From NCBI GenBank assembly GCA_029964075.1, contig CM057148.1:27335916-27399915 (forward strand): a stretch of DNA of 64,000 nt, given 5' to 3'. This stretch comes from Patiria pectinifera (lineage: Eukaryota > Echinodermata > Asteroidea > Valvatida > Asterinidae). The position numbers were made by a program, and so were the translations under genes. Below the pieces are notes generated by a model that saw only the letters and a program-made list of their open reading frames with translations, was not told the origin of the DNA and did no database searches. Position 1 is the stretch's first letter. Each line of letters starts with the position of its first letter. Below are positions 21,401 to 33,572 of this stretch, one piece after another.

Positions 21401-21806
21401 TTATAACACCTCACCCACAGATTCTGCTTGGTTTTAAAAAAAAAATATTATTTAAATCTGAACACAGTTGAAATAAAAGTCAATTTCAATACAAACCTGG
21501 TGGAAAATGTATTTCTCTTTTCCAAACTACCCCTTCGCGAAATGTTTGAACCCAATTCTGTGGCGCGCTCTCTTTGGAACAAAACGCACTACGTGCAACG
21601 TGCAACGCACAACGCGCACACAAGCATGCATTTACACACAAATACAGCGCCGTGGAAATAATACTTTGGTTGCTAATGATATAGTACTTTGGTTGCTACG
21701 GGTATAGGACCTTTGGCCGTGCACAGAAAAATAGCAAAAATAGAAAGTATCATGTGACTCGCTCTCGGCCAATCAAGACACAGAATCTGTCGATGAGGTG
21801 TTATAA
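21401..21806. mobile_element. 406-bp MITE with TTATAACACCTC inverted ends
   Basis: The left end TTATAACACCTCACCCACAG (then ATTCTG) and the right end CAGAATCTGTCGATGAGGTG (then TTATAA) are inverted with three mismatches. It has no transposase. It starts 10 bp after the giant palindrome. Confidence 0.75.
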
Positions 21807-22065
21807 TGTTAATTCATTAAGGAATCACAATGCTAAAAAGGAACTCTAAACTGCACTTTGCAATTCCACCCCCGCAAATACGGTTGTAATGTTGGGTTCC
21901 AATCGATAGTCTGATAGAGACATAGTTCTAAGGTTCAATAGTCTTATCACAGAAGTGCCCATATCCAGGGGTAAGATAGTCCAAAAATGAAATAATGTAC
22001 ATTGACCCGAGCATTTTATGCAATAGCCGTAAGGTTTATTAGTCGGAAGTGAATTAAGTTAGACA

Positions 22066-23610
22066 ATGTTCAATAGCAAGAAGATTCAAATTGGTACCTT
22101 TCTGCGGTGGGACCGTATTGACGATTCTGACGATAGACACTTATCGTCTATTTGAACTATAAACATATTTAAGCTTTCTTTTTAAACTTACTAAAATAAT
22201 GAACACTTCGGAATATCAAGACTTGGGACTTTAAAGATCATTTGGACTATCAATCTCCAGACTTAGGAACCTTCGGACCAACGAACCTTCAAATTATCTA
22301 ATTTCGGACTGATGAACCCTTGGAATATCTAATTAGCGCTCGGACGATCGAGTGGAAACCGTCATATTACCATGATTAAGCAGTTCTTTTCGACTGTTAC
22401 ACTGCGACTATTACATGTGTATTAAAAGCAACTGTTCAGCTCGTTCAAGCATTGTTTTGTTGTCAAGTTTTACCTCGACTAAAATTGAAGAAAACGAATA
22501 CTAAGTAAGAATATCCAATCAGTTAAAGACAAAATCCTTATGAGATGCATAGAATGCATTAAAAAACAAAGTCCCAGAATAATGGCGTTGTAAGTCTACT
22601 TTTAACCTAAAAACTACGAAGGAAGGAATATAATACCTGAATTAGACACTTCATTTGGGTAAAATTACATTTTTACAATAAATTTTACAATATTACAAGT
22701 GTAACCCATTTTTCTTCCATTCGGAGTAAAAATTATATGAGTGCGTCCCCCCCCCCCCAAAAAAAGTGTCCGTCCAACAAAACAAAACGATGACACCATT
22801 TTGTTATTTTTGCAGATACTGCCTCTTCCTTTATGAATCACAGCTCAGTGCACAATTGTCAAATGATCACAACAGCATTTTAAGAAATTGTTACCAATAG
22901 TCATTTTCAGTGCTTTATGTAAGCTGTGTAAAATTCTTTATGCTATGAAAAAGGGTTGCGGTTAGGTATATGAATCCTTTTCCTGGCCATCACGCTATCA
23001 GTCATCGTGGTAAGACCTCAATTTGATGATGAAGGGCTAATGATTCTAATCCTGAAGGATTTATATCTAGCAAAGCAAGAAATCGACTAAGTCAAGAAAC
23101 TTGGTCAACGTATCCGAAAAATGTTGTTTTGATCAAATGAATATTGCGCAGTGAGGCGTGAGGGAAATGAAATAACATCCACAGGGGATAAGGCCAAGGA
23201 CGAGGCGTATCTGCAAAAAGAATGTTTAAAATTTACGTTGTGGTTTCGTTGTTATTAAAAAAAAAAAAAGAGGACACTTTGTGGGGGACATACTATACTT
23301 TGGAAGAGAATGCAATATTAGTGATTATACATGTTGCTTACTGTTGGAAATGTTAACGAAGCGCTGCATTTGTGATCTCTAAAATCCAGAAATTGTAAAC
23401 AACCGTTTGGTATCAATTTTTGATAATGTAGATAATACAAATGTTTAGTACACAACATGCCTTATAAGTTATACATTATAATTCATAATTATACAAACAA
23501 AAATGGAAGTAAACATCTTATTAATAATCGTCGCTACCTCCCAACATATTGGACTGCAAAAGACATTTTACAAATGTCCTACTCTCTTTCAAACTATGTG
23601 TACTTTTTTA
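22066..23610 (+). repeat. Direct duplication of about 1.55 kb, copy 1
   Basis: Begins AATGTTCAATAGCAAGAAGA and is repeated almost base for base at 24259-25810, with small indels and a few substitutions. It contains GACGATAGACACTTATCGTC, a short palindrome, near 22130. No coding exon was recognised. A flanking 70-bp piece (AATGTACATTGACCCGAGCA) occurs before copy 1 (near 21990) and again at 23630, so the duplicated unit was larger and the stretch 23700-24258 is unique to the spacer. Confidence 0.85.
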
Positions 23611-24258
23611 AGATAGTCGAAAAATGAAATAATGTACATTGACCCGAGCATTTTATGCAATAGCCGGAAGGTTTATTAGTCGGAAGTGAGTTAAATTAGT
23701 CCGAATGTTCAAGGGAATATACAACATTTGCAAACATCGAAAAATAAAACTACCAAGTTTTTACGAAATACTTTACTAGGATGTTGGTAAATGACAGTCT
23801 AAAGCATCCTGTAAAATTATGGCACCTGGTGTGAAGTCATTTTCGAGAAAATAGTTTTTTTGTATACATTTCCAACGCTGGTCGGCCGACCGGCGTTGGA
23901 AAAACCTAACTATTTTTCAACTACTGCTCCAAATTTACCATTTTTTTTCAGTCCAAATTTAGTTTGCTATTGGTTACATGTACATGAACGGGTGCAGGCA
24001 GGCTAGACAGGTTCCCTTACCTTACAATTTTCCGGCATGTATAAATATTGATCTATTTCATCTTTAGTGGAGTCAGGGAACCAGACTGCTTGAACGTTTT
24101 TGTTTTTCTTGGTTTTTCCGGCATTTTCAAACACAAAACTTCAAACATGTTAGTGTAACAATATTTGATCTATTATACTAGCCCCTCAAATAGTTCATTT
24201 CTGAAAATTACAACAAAAGCCAATGATGTACATTCCCTTTCAATACTGCGAAATCAAA

Positions 24259-25810
24259 CAATGTTCAATAGCAAGAAGATTCAAATTGGTTCCTTTCTGC
24301 GGTGGGACCGTATTGACGATTCTGACGATAGACACTTATCGTCTATTTGAACTATAAGCATATTTAAGCTTTCTTTTTAAACTTACTAAAATAATGAACA
24401 CTTCGGAATATCAAGACTTGGGACTTTAAAGATCATTTGGACTATCAATCTCCAGACTTAGGAACCTTCGGACCAACGAACCTTCAAATTATCTAATTTC
24501 GGACTGATGAACCCTTGGAATATCTAATTAGCGCTCGGACGATCGAGTGGAAACCGTCACATTACCATGATTAAGGCAGTTCTTTGTGACTAGTACACTG
24601 CGACTATTACATGTGTATTAAAAGCAACTGTTCAGCTCGTTCAAGCATTGTTTTGTTGTCAAGTTTTACCTCGACTAAAATTGAAGAAAACGAATACTAA
24701 GTAAGAATATCCAATCAGTTAAAGACAAAATCCTTATGAGATGCATAGAATGCATTAAAAAACAAAATCCCAGAATAATGGCGTTGTAAGTCTACTTTTA
24801 ACCTAAAAACTACGTAGGAAGGAATATAATACCTGATTTAGACACCTCATTTGGGTAAAATTACATTTTTACAATACATTTTACAATATTACAAATGTAA
24901 CCCATTTTTCTTTCATTCGAAGCAAAAATTATATGAGTGCGTCCCCCCCCCCAAAAAAGTGTCCCTCCAACAAAACAAAACGATAACAACACTTTTGTTA
25001 TTTTTTTTATTGTGCAGATACTGCTGCTCCTTTATGAATCACAGCTCAGTGCACAATTGTCAAATGATCACAACAGCATTTTAAGAAAGTGTCATTTTCA
25101 GTGCTTTATGTAAGCTGTGTAAAATTCTTTATGCTGTGAAAAAGGGTTGCGGTTGGGTATATGAATCCTTTTCCTGGCCATCACGGTATCAGTCATCATG
25201 GTAAGACCTCAATTTGATGGTGAGGGGCTAATGATTCTAATCCTGGGGGATTTATATTTAGCAAAGCAAGAAATCGTCAAAAAAGTCAAGAAACTTGGTC
25301 AACGCATCCGAAAAATGTTGTTTTGATCAAATGAATATTGCGCAGTGAGGCGTGAGGGAAATGAAATAACATCCACAGGGGATAAGGCCAAGGACGAGGC
25401 GTATCTGCAAACAGAATGTTTAAAATTTACGTTGTGGTTTCGTTGTTATTAAAAAAAAAAAAAGAGGACACTTTGTGGGGGACATACTATTCTTTGGAAG
25501 AGAATGCAATATTAGTGATTATTATACATGTTGCTTACTGTTGGAAATGTTAACGAAGCGCTGCATTTGTGATCTCTAAAAACCAGAAATGGTAAACAAC
25601 CGTTTGGTATCAATTTTTGATAATGTAGATAATACAAATGTTTAGTACACAACATGCCTTATAAGTTATACATTATAAGTTGTAATTATACAAACAAAAA
25701 TGGAAGTAAACATCTTATTCATAGTCGTCGCTACCTCCCAACATATTGTACTGCAAAAGACATTTTACAAATGTCCTACCCCCTTTCAAACTATGTGACT
25801 GTACTTTTTT
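24259..25810 (+). repeat. Direct duplication of about 1.55 kb, copy 2
   Basis: Second copy of the unit at 22066-23610, in the same orientation, about 2.19 kb downstream. Differences are mostly single bases and homopolymer lengths (for example the C-run near 24943), so the duplication is fairly recent. Short ORFs inside are not conserved between copies. Confidence 0.85.
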
Positions 25811-27058
25811 TATATTTTTAATGTACTATATGTTTACAAATTTAAAACTCTAGCATCACAGTTTGCATTTTTTTCCAAGTCGGTTCTAAAAAGTGTTTTA
25901 CAACGGTTAAAAAATGTATGTCCCCCCTCATCATTGCCACAATAGTGCATTGTAATGAAGACAACAGTTTTACAACATCAACTGTATGAAGCAAGATTCA
26001 GTAGAAAATAAAGGCATATTGTTAACCAAAAAAATCCCCCTTTCCCTGCCATTCTTTTTCATAGCGGAACCATAGTGACCGATAGATAAACCGTACTGTA
26101 GTTCCACCAACTAAACGTTTTACATTAATTGCAGGCAAATGGAGAAAAGTATTGTAAAACTACTCTGTCATTGGAATGAATACAAATATAACCCGGTTCT
26201 GTTTGGCTGAATGGAAATATTGAATGTAATATAATTATTCAAATGATTAAAAAGTTTATTTGAATAATGCTCTGAAAATTTTAACGTCCGGCCTACAGCA
26301 AAGTTAAAAATATAATACACTACAGTATCTCCCCAAAAGTGACTGTCTGAAACACTTTTCGGGGGTCATACTGTGCTTTATGTTGGTAGTAGAAAACAAT
26401 ATACACACAGTTCAAAACACCATACACTAGATAACATTATTTTGTGACAAACCCAGGGGTGTGATTTCTGCTTTTTTGTTTTGGATTCAGCTTTTTGTCC
26501 TCACTTGCTGAGTACAGAAGTAAAGGAGATGTCCAAAGTTAAGCTTTTTTTACGCCTTTTTTGCAGGTGTCTTCTTGTTTGGTCATTGCTCACTAACACC
26601 ACTGGTTACCATTCTTCAGTCTTATTATTGTATAAATCAAGTGTATTGGATATCCGTTAAGATCCAAAAGGTTTTAGCAATCGAAATGCACAATTTAACC
26701 TACTTAAAGATATATCTAATTTGTAAAATTATTTACAAGTTTACCTAACACCGAAATATTCAGAAGGTAAATACGGCATACTTTGAACGAAATTCAATAT
26801 TTGAAAGTTTATTAGAGAACATCAAATGTTATCAATTAGCAATTTGATACATGATATTCAATTGTTGCGTGTTATAGCAAGCGTTTTATAATTGTATAAG
26901 CCTTTCCTTTGTTGTAATGTCGATATGAAATCAAAGATAGTCTATCAGTTTTTGTCATGATAAAAAAAGATCCATATTATTAACGTGAGTTTCTCTTCCA
27001 TTTGCAAAAAAAATGTGACAATCCATTGTATCAAAGCTACTTTATTTTTGGCAAAACA
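25811..27058. other. AT-rich non-coding stretch
   Basis: No gene or element boundaries recognised. It ends in a segment in which CCTTTGTTGTA is repeated (near 26905, 27090 and 27108). Confidence 0.4.
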
Positions 27059-27178
27059 ACTGTCAACGTTTAATTGTATAATCTTTTCCTTTGTTGTATA
27101 AGCGTTTCCTTTGTTGTAATTGCTAGTCCGACACAAGTCCCCAAGAATTTTCCCAATACTCCTCCAGCAAAATCCTGT
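27059..27178 (-). pseudogene. Rearranged partial copy of the LRAT-type gene
   Basis: The segment 27121-27177 is nearly identical to 27793-27848 inside the LRAT-type gene (encoding the glycine-rich GGVLGKF..GTCVGLAI part). On the minus strand it is followed by two copies of TACAACAAAGGAAA and then TTAAACGTTGACA, which is also found just after the gene's stop (27431-27443). It looks like a partial downstream duplicate with an internal deletion. Confidence 0.65.
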
Positions 27179-27438
27179 CTACTTGGCATCCTCACAGGAT
27201 GCAACTTCTCACTTCATTGACTTCGCCTTTTGCTACTTAAGTATTCACTTTCTTAGAGTTTAGGCACTCTCCTGAAGACGGTCAGAGCATACTGACCGGA
27301 ACGTCGAGTTTAAACCTCTTGGGGTTTTTTTCAGAACCATTCTCTTAGTTGAGAAATTATTCACACATGGTGTTTCCGCAAACCTTTCATTATTTAGTAT
27401 CTCCACCATGCAAAGCCTCAAATCTTACTTGTCAACGT

Positions 27439-28863
27439 TTAAATAACACAGACATCATCTTTTCTTCTTTTGCACCATTTGGCGAAGGTCTTTGAACTCG
27501 TATATGTCTTGTCACCAATCATAGATCTAGCCCTCTGTATGACCTCCTCAGGTGAATAACAATCGTTATATTCTAGCCTGCACACGGGAGGTTTGAAATC
27601 AATCAACTCTTCCACGACACCTGGTTCTGCGGTGTAATGCACTACCCCGACCTTACCATTAGTCAGGTCAAGACTCACGACTATAGCGTGGTTGTCATGA
27701 TGCAAGGCAATCTGATCGCCTGGCTTCAGGTTTTCGATGCTCTTAATGGCCCTGTAATCGGTCCCAGTTTTTGAGACCAGCTTACGACTAATTGCTAGTC
27801 CGACACAAGTCCCAAAGAATTTTCCCAATACTCCTCCAACAAAATCCCCGAGAATACCTCCAATGAAAGCTCCCACAGCCGAGGGAATGCGCGATCCAGC
27901 CAAGCCCAACCCCGCGGCAAAGCCTACACCTAACAACGCCTCAGCAGCACGCTGGATAACGCTGGTCCGGTGATCGTGCCGGGAAATTTCACCAGCATTC
28001 CTGCTTTTATAAATCTTGTAAATATCGTACGCGCAAAAGAAGCCCTCCAAGACAGCAAGAACAACAACTCCAACGACATGGAACATTCCTAAAAACATTT
28101 CTATGGTCTCAGCAGCCAAAGCTTTTACGATTTCCGTTGCTGCACATTTGACTACAGTTGTTTGTAGGATCGCTATGAGCTTAAGAAATAACCAGCCAAC
28201 CTGACAGCTTTCTGCGCGCCCTGTCTTACAATATGTCGCAAACGTTTCGCAGTTATCATGAAACAAACTAAAACGAGTGTCATTTAACCTAGATCTAGCC
28301 CGAGCAAGGACTAATTTACTTGGGTTAGCTGTAGCTATCTCGCCAGAGTAATCGATAAGAAACAATTCCCCCTGTTGTTGACTTAGCTCAAGCCATTCTT
28401 GTGTGATCTGTAGCATATTATTGTCCGATTTGCCCCAATGAATGACCTCAACACGGCCTTTCACTCCACCAATTTCTGACACGATGGCATGATGCCAGTA
28501 GCCCCAACGACGACGCCAAGCGACGTGATCTCCCACCTCTAGCATATTGAAATTATCGAGTTTGGTGCGACTACATTGTAGCTTGAATGCCGGGTTGCTC
28601 TCAATGAGTATCTTGAGTTGTTCCTTGAGGACGACACCGTCGACAGTTACCGTGGGGCGGGTGTTACCATTATCTGGAGGAAACAAGCACCCATCTTCCA
28701 GCCACTCTTGACCGCATTTAGTACAACATACGCCGAGTAGTTGATCTCCATAGCTGTAGTGTCTGTCTGTATTACAAGATGCTGCGTGTGGTGATGAATA
28801 CAATAAGGTAATGGAATTCATGTTTATATGGAAAAAGGGGAGGATGTTGAAACGTGACAGCAT
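27439..28863 (-). CDS. Protein with two LRAT-type (NlpC/P60 fold) domains and a glycine-rich membrane region
   Basis: A single open frame of 474 codons. Residues 46-60 have a CxxxCG...GC cluster. The first LRAT domain (about 108-212) has GDHVAW, the histidine in YWHHAIV (124/125), VIHWG (His142) and the nucleophile in DNCETFATYCKTG (Cys205), so the His-His-Cys set of LRAT/HRASLS acyltransferases is complete. Residues 224-360 are hydrophobic helices ending in a glycine-zipper-like run. The second domain (about 379-466) has GDQIALHHDNHAIVV and VVHY, but its final motif reads SSKTFAKWCK where the active-site NCE would be, so the cysteine is missing. LRAT-like enzymes transfer acyl groups between lipids at membranes; substrate unknown. 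Met15 is an alternative start. Intronless here; could be a retrocopy or a naturally single-exon gene. Confidence 0.85.
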   Translation of the reverse strand: MLSRFNILPFFHINMNSITLLYSSPHAASCNTDRHYSYGDQLLGVCCTKCGQEWLEDGCLFPPDNGNTRPTVTVDGVVLKEQLKILIESNPAFKLQCSRTKLDNFNMLEVGDHVAWRRRWGYWHHAIVSEIGGVKGRVEVIHWGKSDNNMLQITQEWLELSQQQGELFLIDYSGEIATANPSKLVLARARSRLNDTRFSLFHDNCETFATYCKTGRAESCQVGWLFLKLIAILQTTVVKCAATEIVKALAAETIEMFLGMFHVVGVVVLAVLEGFFCAYDIYKIYKSRNAGEISRHDHRTSVIQRAAEALLGVGFAAGLGLAGSRIPSAVGAFIGGILGDFVGGVLGKFFGTCVGLAISRKLVSKTGTDYRAIKSIENLKPGDQIALHHDNHAIVVSLDLTNGKVGVVHYTAEPGVVEELIDFKPPVCRLEYNDCYSPEEVIQRARSMIGDKTYTSSKTFAKWCKRRKDDVCVI

Positions 28864-29239
28864 TTAGAAAGCGAATTCGTCTTAATTAAATTAATTATAA
28901 GAATTTATCTGGATAATAGGTAGTGGCGTAGAGACGAAATCGAATACTCCGGGACAAAAGTGTGTTCATTGTTTGAATTTGCTTGAACTGAATAAGCAAT
29001 TCGTCACCGTTTTCACGAAGAGGCGAATTTGGTATTTCACTGTCTGAACAAACATTCGAGATAATCGCGTTTAAAGTTGGTCCTTTTTTATTTGACAATT
29101 TGAAACTGATGCATAAAATATGCAAGATTGAGGTATCAGCGGAAAGGAGAGATAATAATCTTACTAAAGGTAGCAAACTTCAAGCAAAATAGGTGATTAG
29201 TTTTGCAGAATTAATCCAATAAGAAAAGTGGCTGTTCGT
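28864..29239. other. Upstream region of the LRAT-type gene
   Basis: Likely holds the promoter and 5' untranslated part, but I see no clear TATA or initiator. The 93-codon minus ORF at 28895-29176 has no recognisable domain. Confidence 0.35.
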
Positions 29240-29854
29240 GAAAACGAAAAAAACGACCAGTTAGCAAAATCGCCACCAAAAAATGTACAGTACGCGCAAA
29301 TTCTGCCCCACTCCGCGTGCGCCTTGAAATTTGCCCCTTCGTGAAAACGTTTTATTATGCGTGCCTGACATTCGCCCCTTCAATGATAACGCGTCATTGT
29401 ATTACACTGCATTTATTTACTGAAAATGTATTAATACCATAGAGTGCGGAAATTCGCATCGCCCCTTCGTGAAAACGCAAAACGGCACTTGTGGCAAATT
29501 CGCCCATTTGTTAATTGGGTTAATTAAGGTTTAAATAATTTTTTTGAAAGTATAGCCTCACCAGGTTGTAGATATTCATATATTTATTCATTTTCACCTT
29601 AAGAAATAAACAATTTAAAACAAAACAGACAATTTTCATGAAATTCGCCCCTTCGTGAAAACAGTGACGAATTGTCCGACAAAAGACGCAATTAAACATT
29701 GAAAATGCACTAAATCGATATTAATTGGCGAATTTGAATTTCAGAAACGGTGAATTCGAGTGATAAACGTTTTTAAATAGCAAATGCTGCTCCTATGCAT
29801 ACGTTAGTTGTCTGTAGGGCATAGAGCTATATTAAATTACTAGAGCGCTAACTC
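29240..29854. repeat. Repeat with five CGCCCCTTCGTGAAAACG motifs and a 35-bp terminal sequence
   Basis: The motif CGCCCCTTCGTGAAAACG or close variants occur near 29237, 29333, 29380, 29461 and 29646. The segment ends with 35 bases at 29820-29854 that recur, inverted and exact, at 56008-56042 at the end of the LINE, where TCACTTCGTGAAAACA follows. This is a dispersed repeat whose boundary is shared by both loci. Confidence 0.6.
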
Positions 29855-29874
29855 GATGTACAAAGTAATGCCTG

Positions 29875-30344
29875 ATGGGCGCGTCCATGTTTGGATGGAA
29901 AACTCGAAATATGGAAAACTCGAAATTTTGTACGGCTTTTGTACGGCTATTTGCATATCTGCGTTTGTATTCCATACCGGTGCGTCATCGAAGCCGATAC
30001 GCCCAAAACCGAAACGCACGATCAGCAAATGAGCGTTTCATTTTGCTCTACGCAAACAGCGCAACGTGTGCGCGTCCCTCCGGTGCATGCACAGATACTT
30101 TTCACAGTGACGTTTTGTTGAACCGTCATGACGCAGTTAAGTTGTTTGAGTATCTTCTACTTGCGCGTTGCATTTAGAGTACACTTAAAGATATAGTCCA
30201 TCATTTGTAATTTGTGTATTTCGTTCGTTTGAAGCAACAAAAGTGTTCAAAATCTAATGAAGGATAGTAAACAACTAACCTGATGAAGTTGCAGCTCAGC
30301 TCCAGCAGTATATTTTGAGAAAACAACATTCTAGGATCTCAATT
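29875..30344. other. Non-coding stretch
   Basis: No gene. ATAGTCCATCATTTG near 30191 matches the end of a repeat also seen inverted at 35007-35025 and 53400-53420, so at least one more repeat boundary lies here. Confidence 0.4.
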
Positions 30345-31410
30345 TCAAATCAATCCCATATATGTTTTCTTAGCTCTGTTTGCGCCCTCTTGCTCTCGGA
30401 TCTGAATGACTGCTTGTGGTTCGCCAGTCTCGCCTTGAAAGGTTGTGGATGTCAGCCCGACGTATGACTCCTTCCTGCCTTCGCTCGTGACGTTGGCCTG
30501 GTACACGATGTTCTTGCTGAGGCACTCCCCGTTCAGCGGGCATTCGGCATTGCGGGGGCAACTGCATGTTCTACCACCGACGTCGTCCTCTTGTTTTACC
30601 TTCCGTTTGTTGATTGACTGGATCGTTGCCTTCATGTTTGGCATGCAGCTGTAGGATAACTTTACTGTGGTCCGGTTGAGCACTTTGTGAAGCTTATGTT
30701 CCTTGGGGAAGCATTTGTCTATTAGCTGAAGGAATTTCTTTCCAATGTTGGTACGTACGTTCTTGTTGTATGGCGGGTTGTACCATGTCACCTCCCTTTT
30801 TCTAGTCCTTTTCCTTGTGTTATTGCCCGGCGTGTATGTCAACCGATACTTGTGCCCGCTTTTTTGCAGAGCCTCTTGGTAGGCCGGGGCAGCTTTCTCG
30901 AATGCCTCCTTGGTCGACGAGATGTTGGAGAGTCGCTTGTTGATTCCCTCTGGTATCTGTTTGATGACGGCGGGTGGATGGTTTGACTGGACATGTACAT
31001 AGAGAGGTACATTACCTGGTTTCATGTATGGCTTGTACCCTCCCGTTCGCAGGTCTAATGTGATGTCAAGGAAGTTTACTGTTGCCTTGTTGGCTTCGAT
31101 CGTTACCTTTAAGTCATTTTCCCGGAATACTTGGCATATTTCCTTCTTGATGTTTTCTATTTTCTTGGGGGTCTCTTTGAATACTGCCAGACCGTCGTCC
31201 CTGTATAGTCCCACTCTATTTCCGTACTTTGGTTTCAGGATCGACAGCATATATGCTACGACCAGCTCGCATGACTCCGCGCCGTCGAAACTGCCCATCG
31301 TGACATCGAATTTGCTGTCTGCATTACGCTTTTTCCACGGTACCTGGTCGTTGAATACCACTGTCTGTTCGCGTGGATGATGATGTCTTTCTCCTTGCTG
31401 CTAATGTTAA
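30345..31410 (-). pseudogene. Penelope-like element: reverse transcriptase end plus GIY-YIG endonuclease
   Basis: The minus strand reads, from 31410, a short piece ISSKEKDIIIHA, then after a frameshift DSKFDVTMGSFDGAE and the catalytic GLYRDDGLAVF, NFLDITLDLRTGGYKPY and YVHVQSNHPP. The linker KKFLQLIDKCFPKEHKLHK follows, then a cysteine cluster CSCPRNAECPLNGEC, and the start of the GIY-YIG domain, IVYQANVTSEGRKESYVGLT. A frameshift after TSTTF breaks the endonuclease near 30440. Order and motifs are those of Penelope-like elements with a C-terminal GIY-YIG. The core palm upstream is missing. It abuts an inverted copy at 31411. Confidence 0.8.
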
Positions 31411-32009
31411 GAAAGAAATTCCTTCAGCTAATAGACAAATGCTTCCCCAAGGAACATAAGCTTCACAAAGTGCTCAACCGGAACACAGTAAAGTTATCCT
31501 ACAGCTGCATGCCGAACATGAAGGCAACGATCCAGTCAATCAACAAACGGAAGGTAAAACAAGAGGACGACGTCGGTGGTAGAACATGCAGTTGCCCCCG
31601 CAATGCCGAATGCCCGCTGAACGGGGAGTGCCTCAGCAAGAACATCGTGTACCAGGCCACCGTCACGAGCGAAGGCAGGAAGGAGTCATACGTCGGGCTG
31701 ACATCCACAACCTTCAAGGCGAGACTGGCGAACCACAAGCAGTCATTCAGATCCGAGAGCAAGAGGGCGCAAACAGAAATAAGTAAACATATATGGGATC
31801 TAAAGGACGAGGGGAAAGACTATGAAATCAAATGGGACATTGTTCTGAAAGTACTGCCATACTCTATCGTAAACAAGAGATGCAATTTGTGTATAGCAGA
31901 GAAGTACATAATCATATGTAGGCCAGATCTAGGTACACTGAATAAGAGAAGCGAAATCGTCTCCAAGTGCAGGCATCGAGACAGATGTGTTCTTACTTCA
32001 GTGACGTAA
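31411..32009 (+). pseudogene. Penelope-like element: GIY-YIG endonuclease end, inverted second copy
   Basis: The plus strand encodes the same C-terminal part as the neighbouring minus copy, starting at the KKFLQLIDKCFPKEHKLHK linker, with the cysteine cluster and an unbroken GIY-YIG domain (IVYQATVTSEGRKESYVGLT, then TFKARLANHKQSFR), a terminal helix region and a stop at 32009. It is 5'-truncated and joined head-to-head at 31410/31411 to the longer copy, an arrangement often seen in Penelope-like insertions. The endonuclease frame is intact for about 195 codons but has no start of its own beyond upstream ATGs. Confidence 0.8.
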
Positions 32010-32199
32010 ACGCGTACTAACTTCAATGACGTAACGCGCGTAACGCGTGCGCGCGCTTGATTCGAAATAAGGTAAGATGCTACTTGTATTCTATTTTTCG
32101 TCATTCTGCTGATGAGTGCCTTATGGTACGAAACAGTCTGTTCAGAAGAGAGATATGCCAAAGTTTTAACTCATATTCTGAATTTATTGCATATATAGA

Positions 32200-33105
<906 letters not shown>

Positions 33106-33572
33106 GTTTATTTTTCAAGACGATTTAATTTCTTGATGTGCCGTTCTTTTGTCCTCAAGAAAGTTAACTCCTGTCTCGGCTTACACTAATTGGTCAATTC
33201 CTCGTAGATGTCTCTTGAAATAAGATCCCTGAGGGAAGATGAAAGATCTTCTATGATCCTGTTCAGTCCATTGATTCTATGATGTATCTCTTGAATCCGC
33301 TGGTGTAAAAGTTTTCGTTCCAAGCGGGTTTTTTTTTTTTCGTCTTTTCTCAGGAACGGTTAGACATTAGGTTGGTTTCCTTTTAACCAGATGTTTGAAT
33401 TAGGCTAAGTAAACAATCCAAAACGTAACATTTTCGGGGATTTCAGGACCTAGGCCCCTTTAAGAGGCACCGTTGGAAAGGCCTTCTTTCGTTGATTACT
33501 TCAACATGATAGCTTGCCAGAAAGATTAATTTCACAGGGAGTTTAGTCCACTTACTATCTTTCAACCAAGTT

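Noticed and set aside
31499..31762. ORFs opposite the Penelope-like GIY-YIG region
   Set aside because: Shadow frames of the endonuclease; the same shadow appears opposite the other copy.
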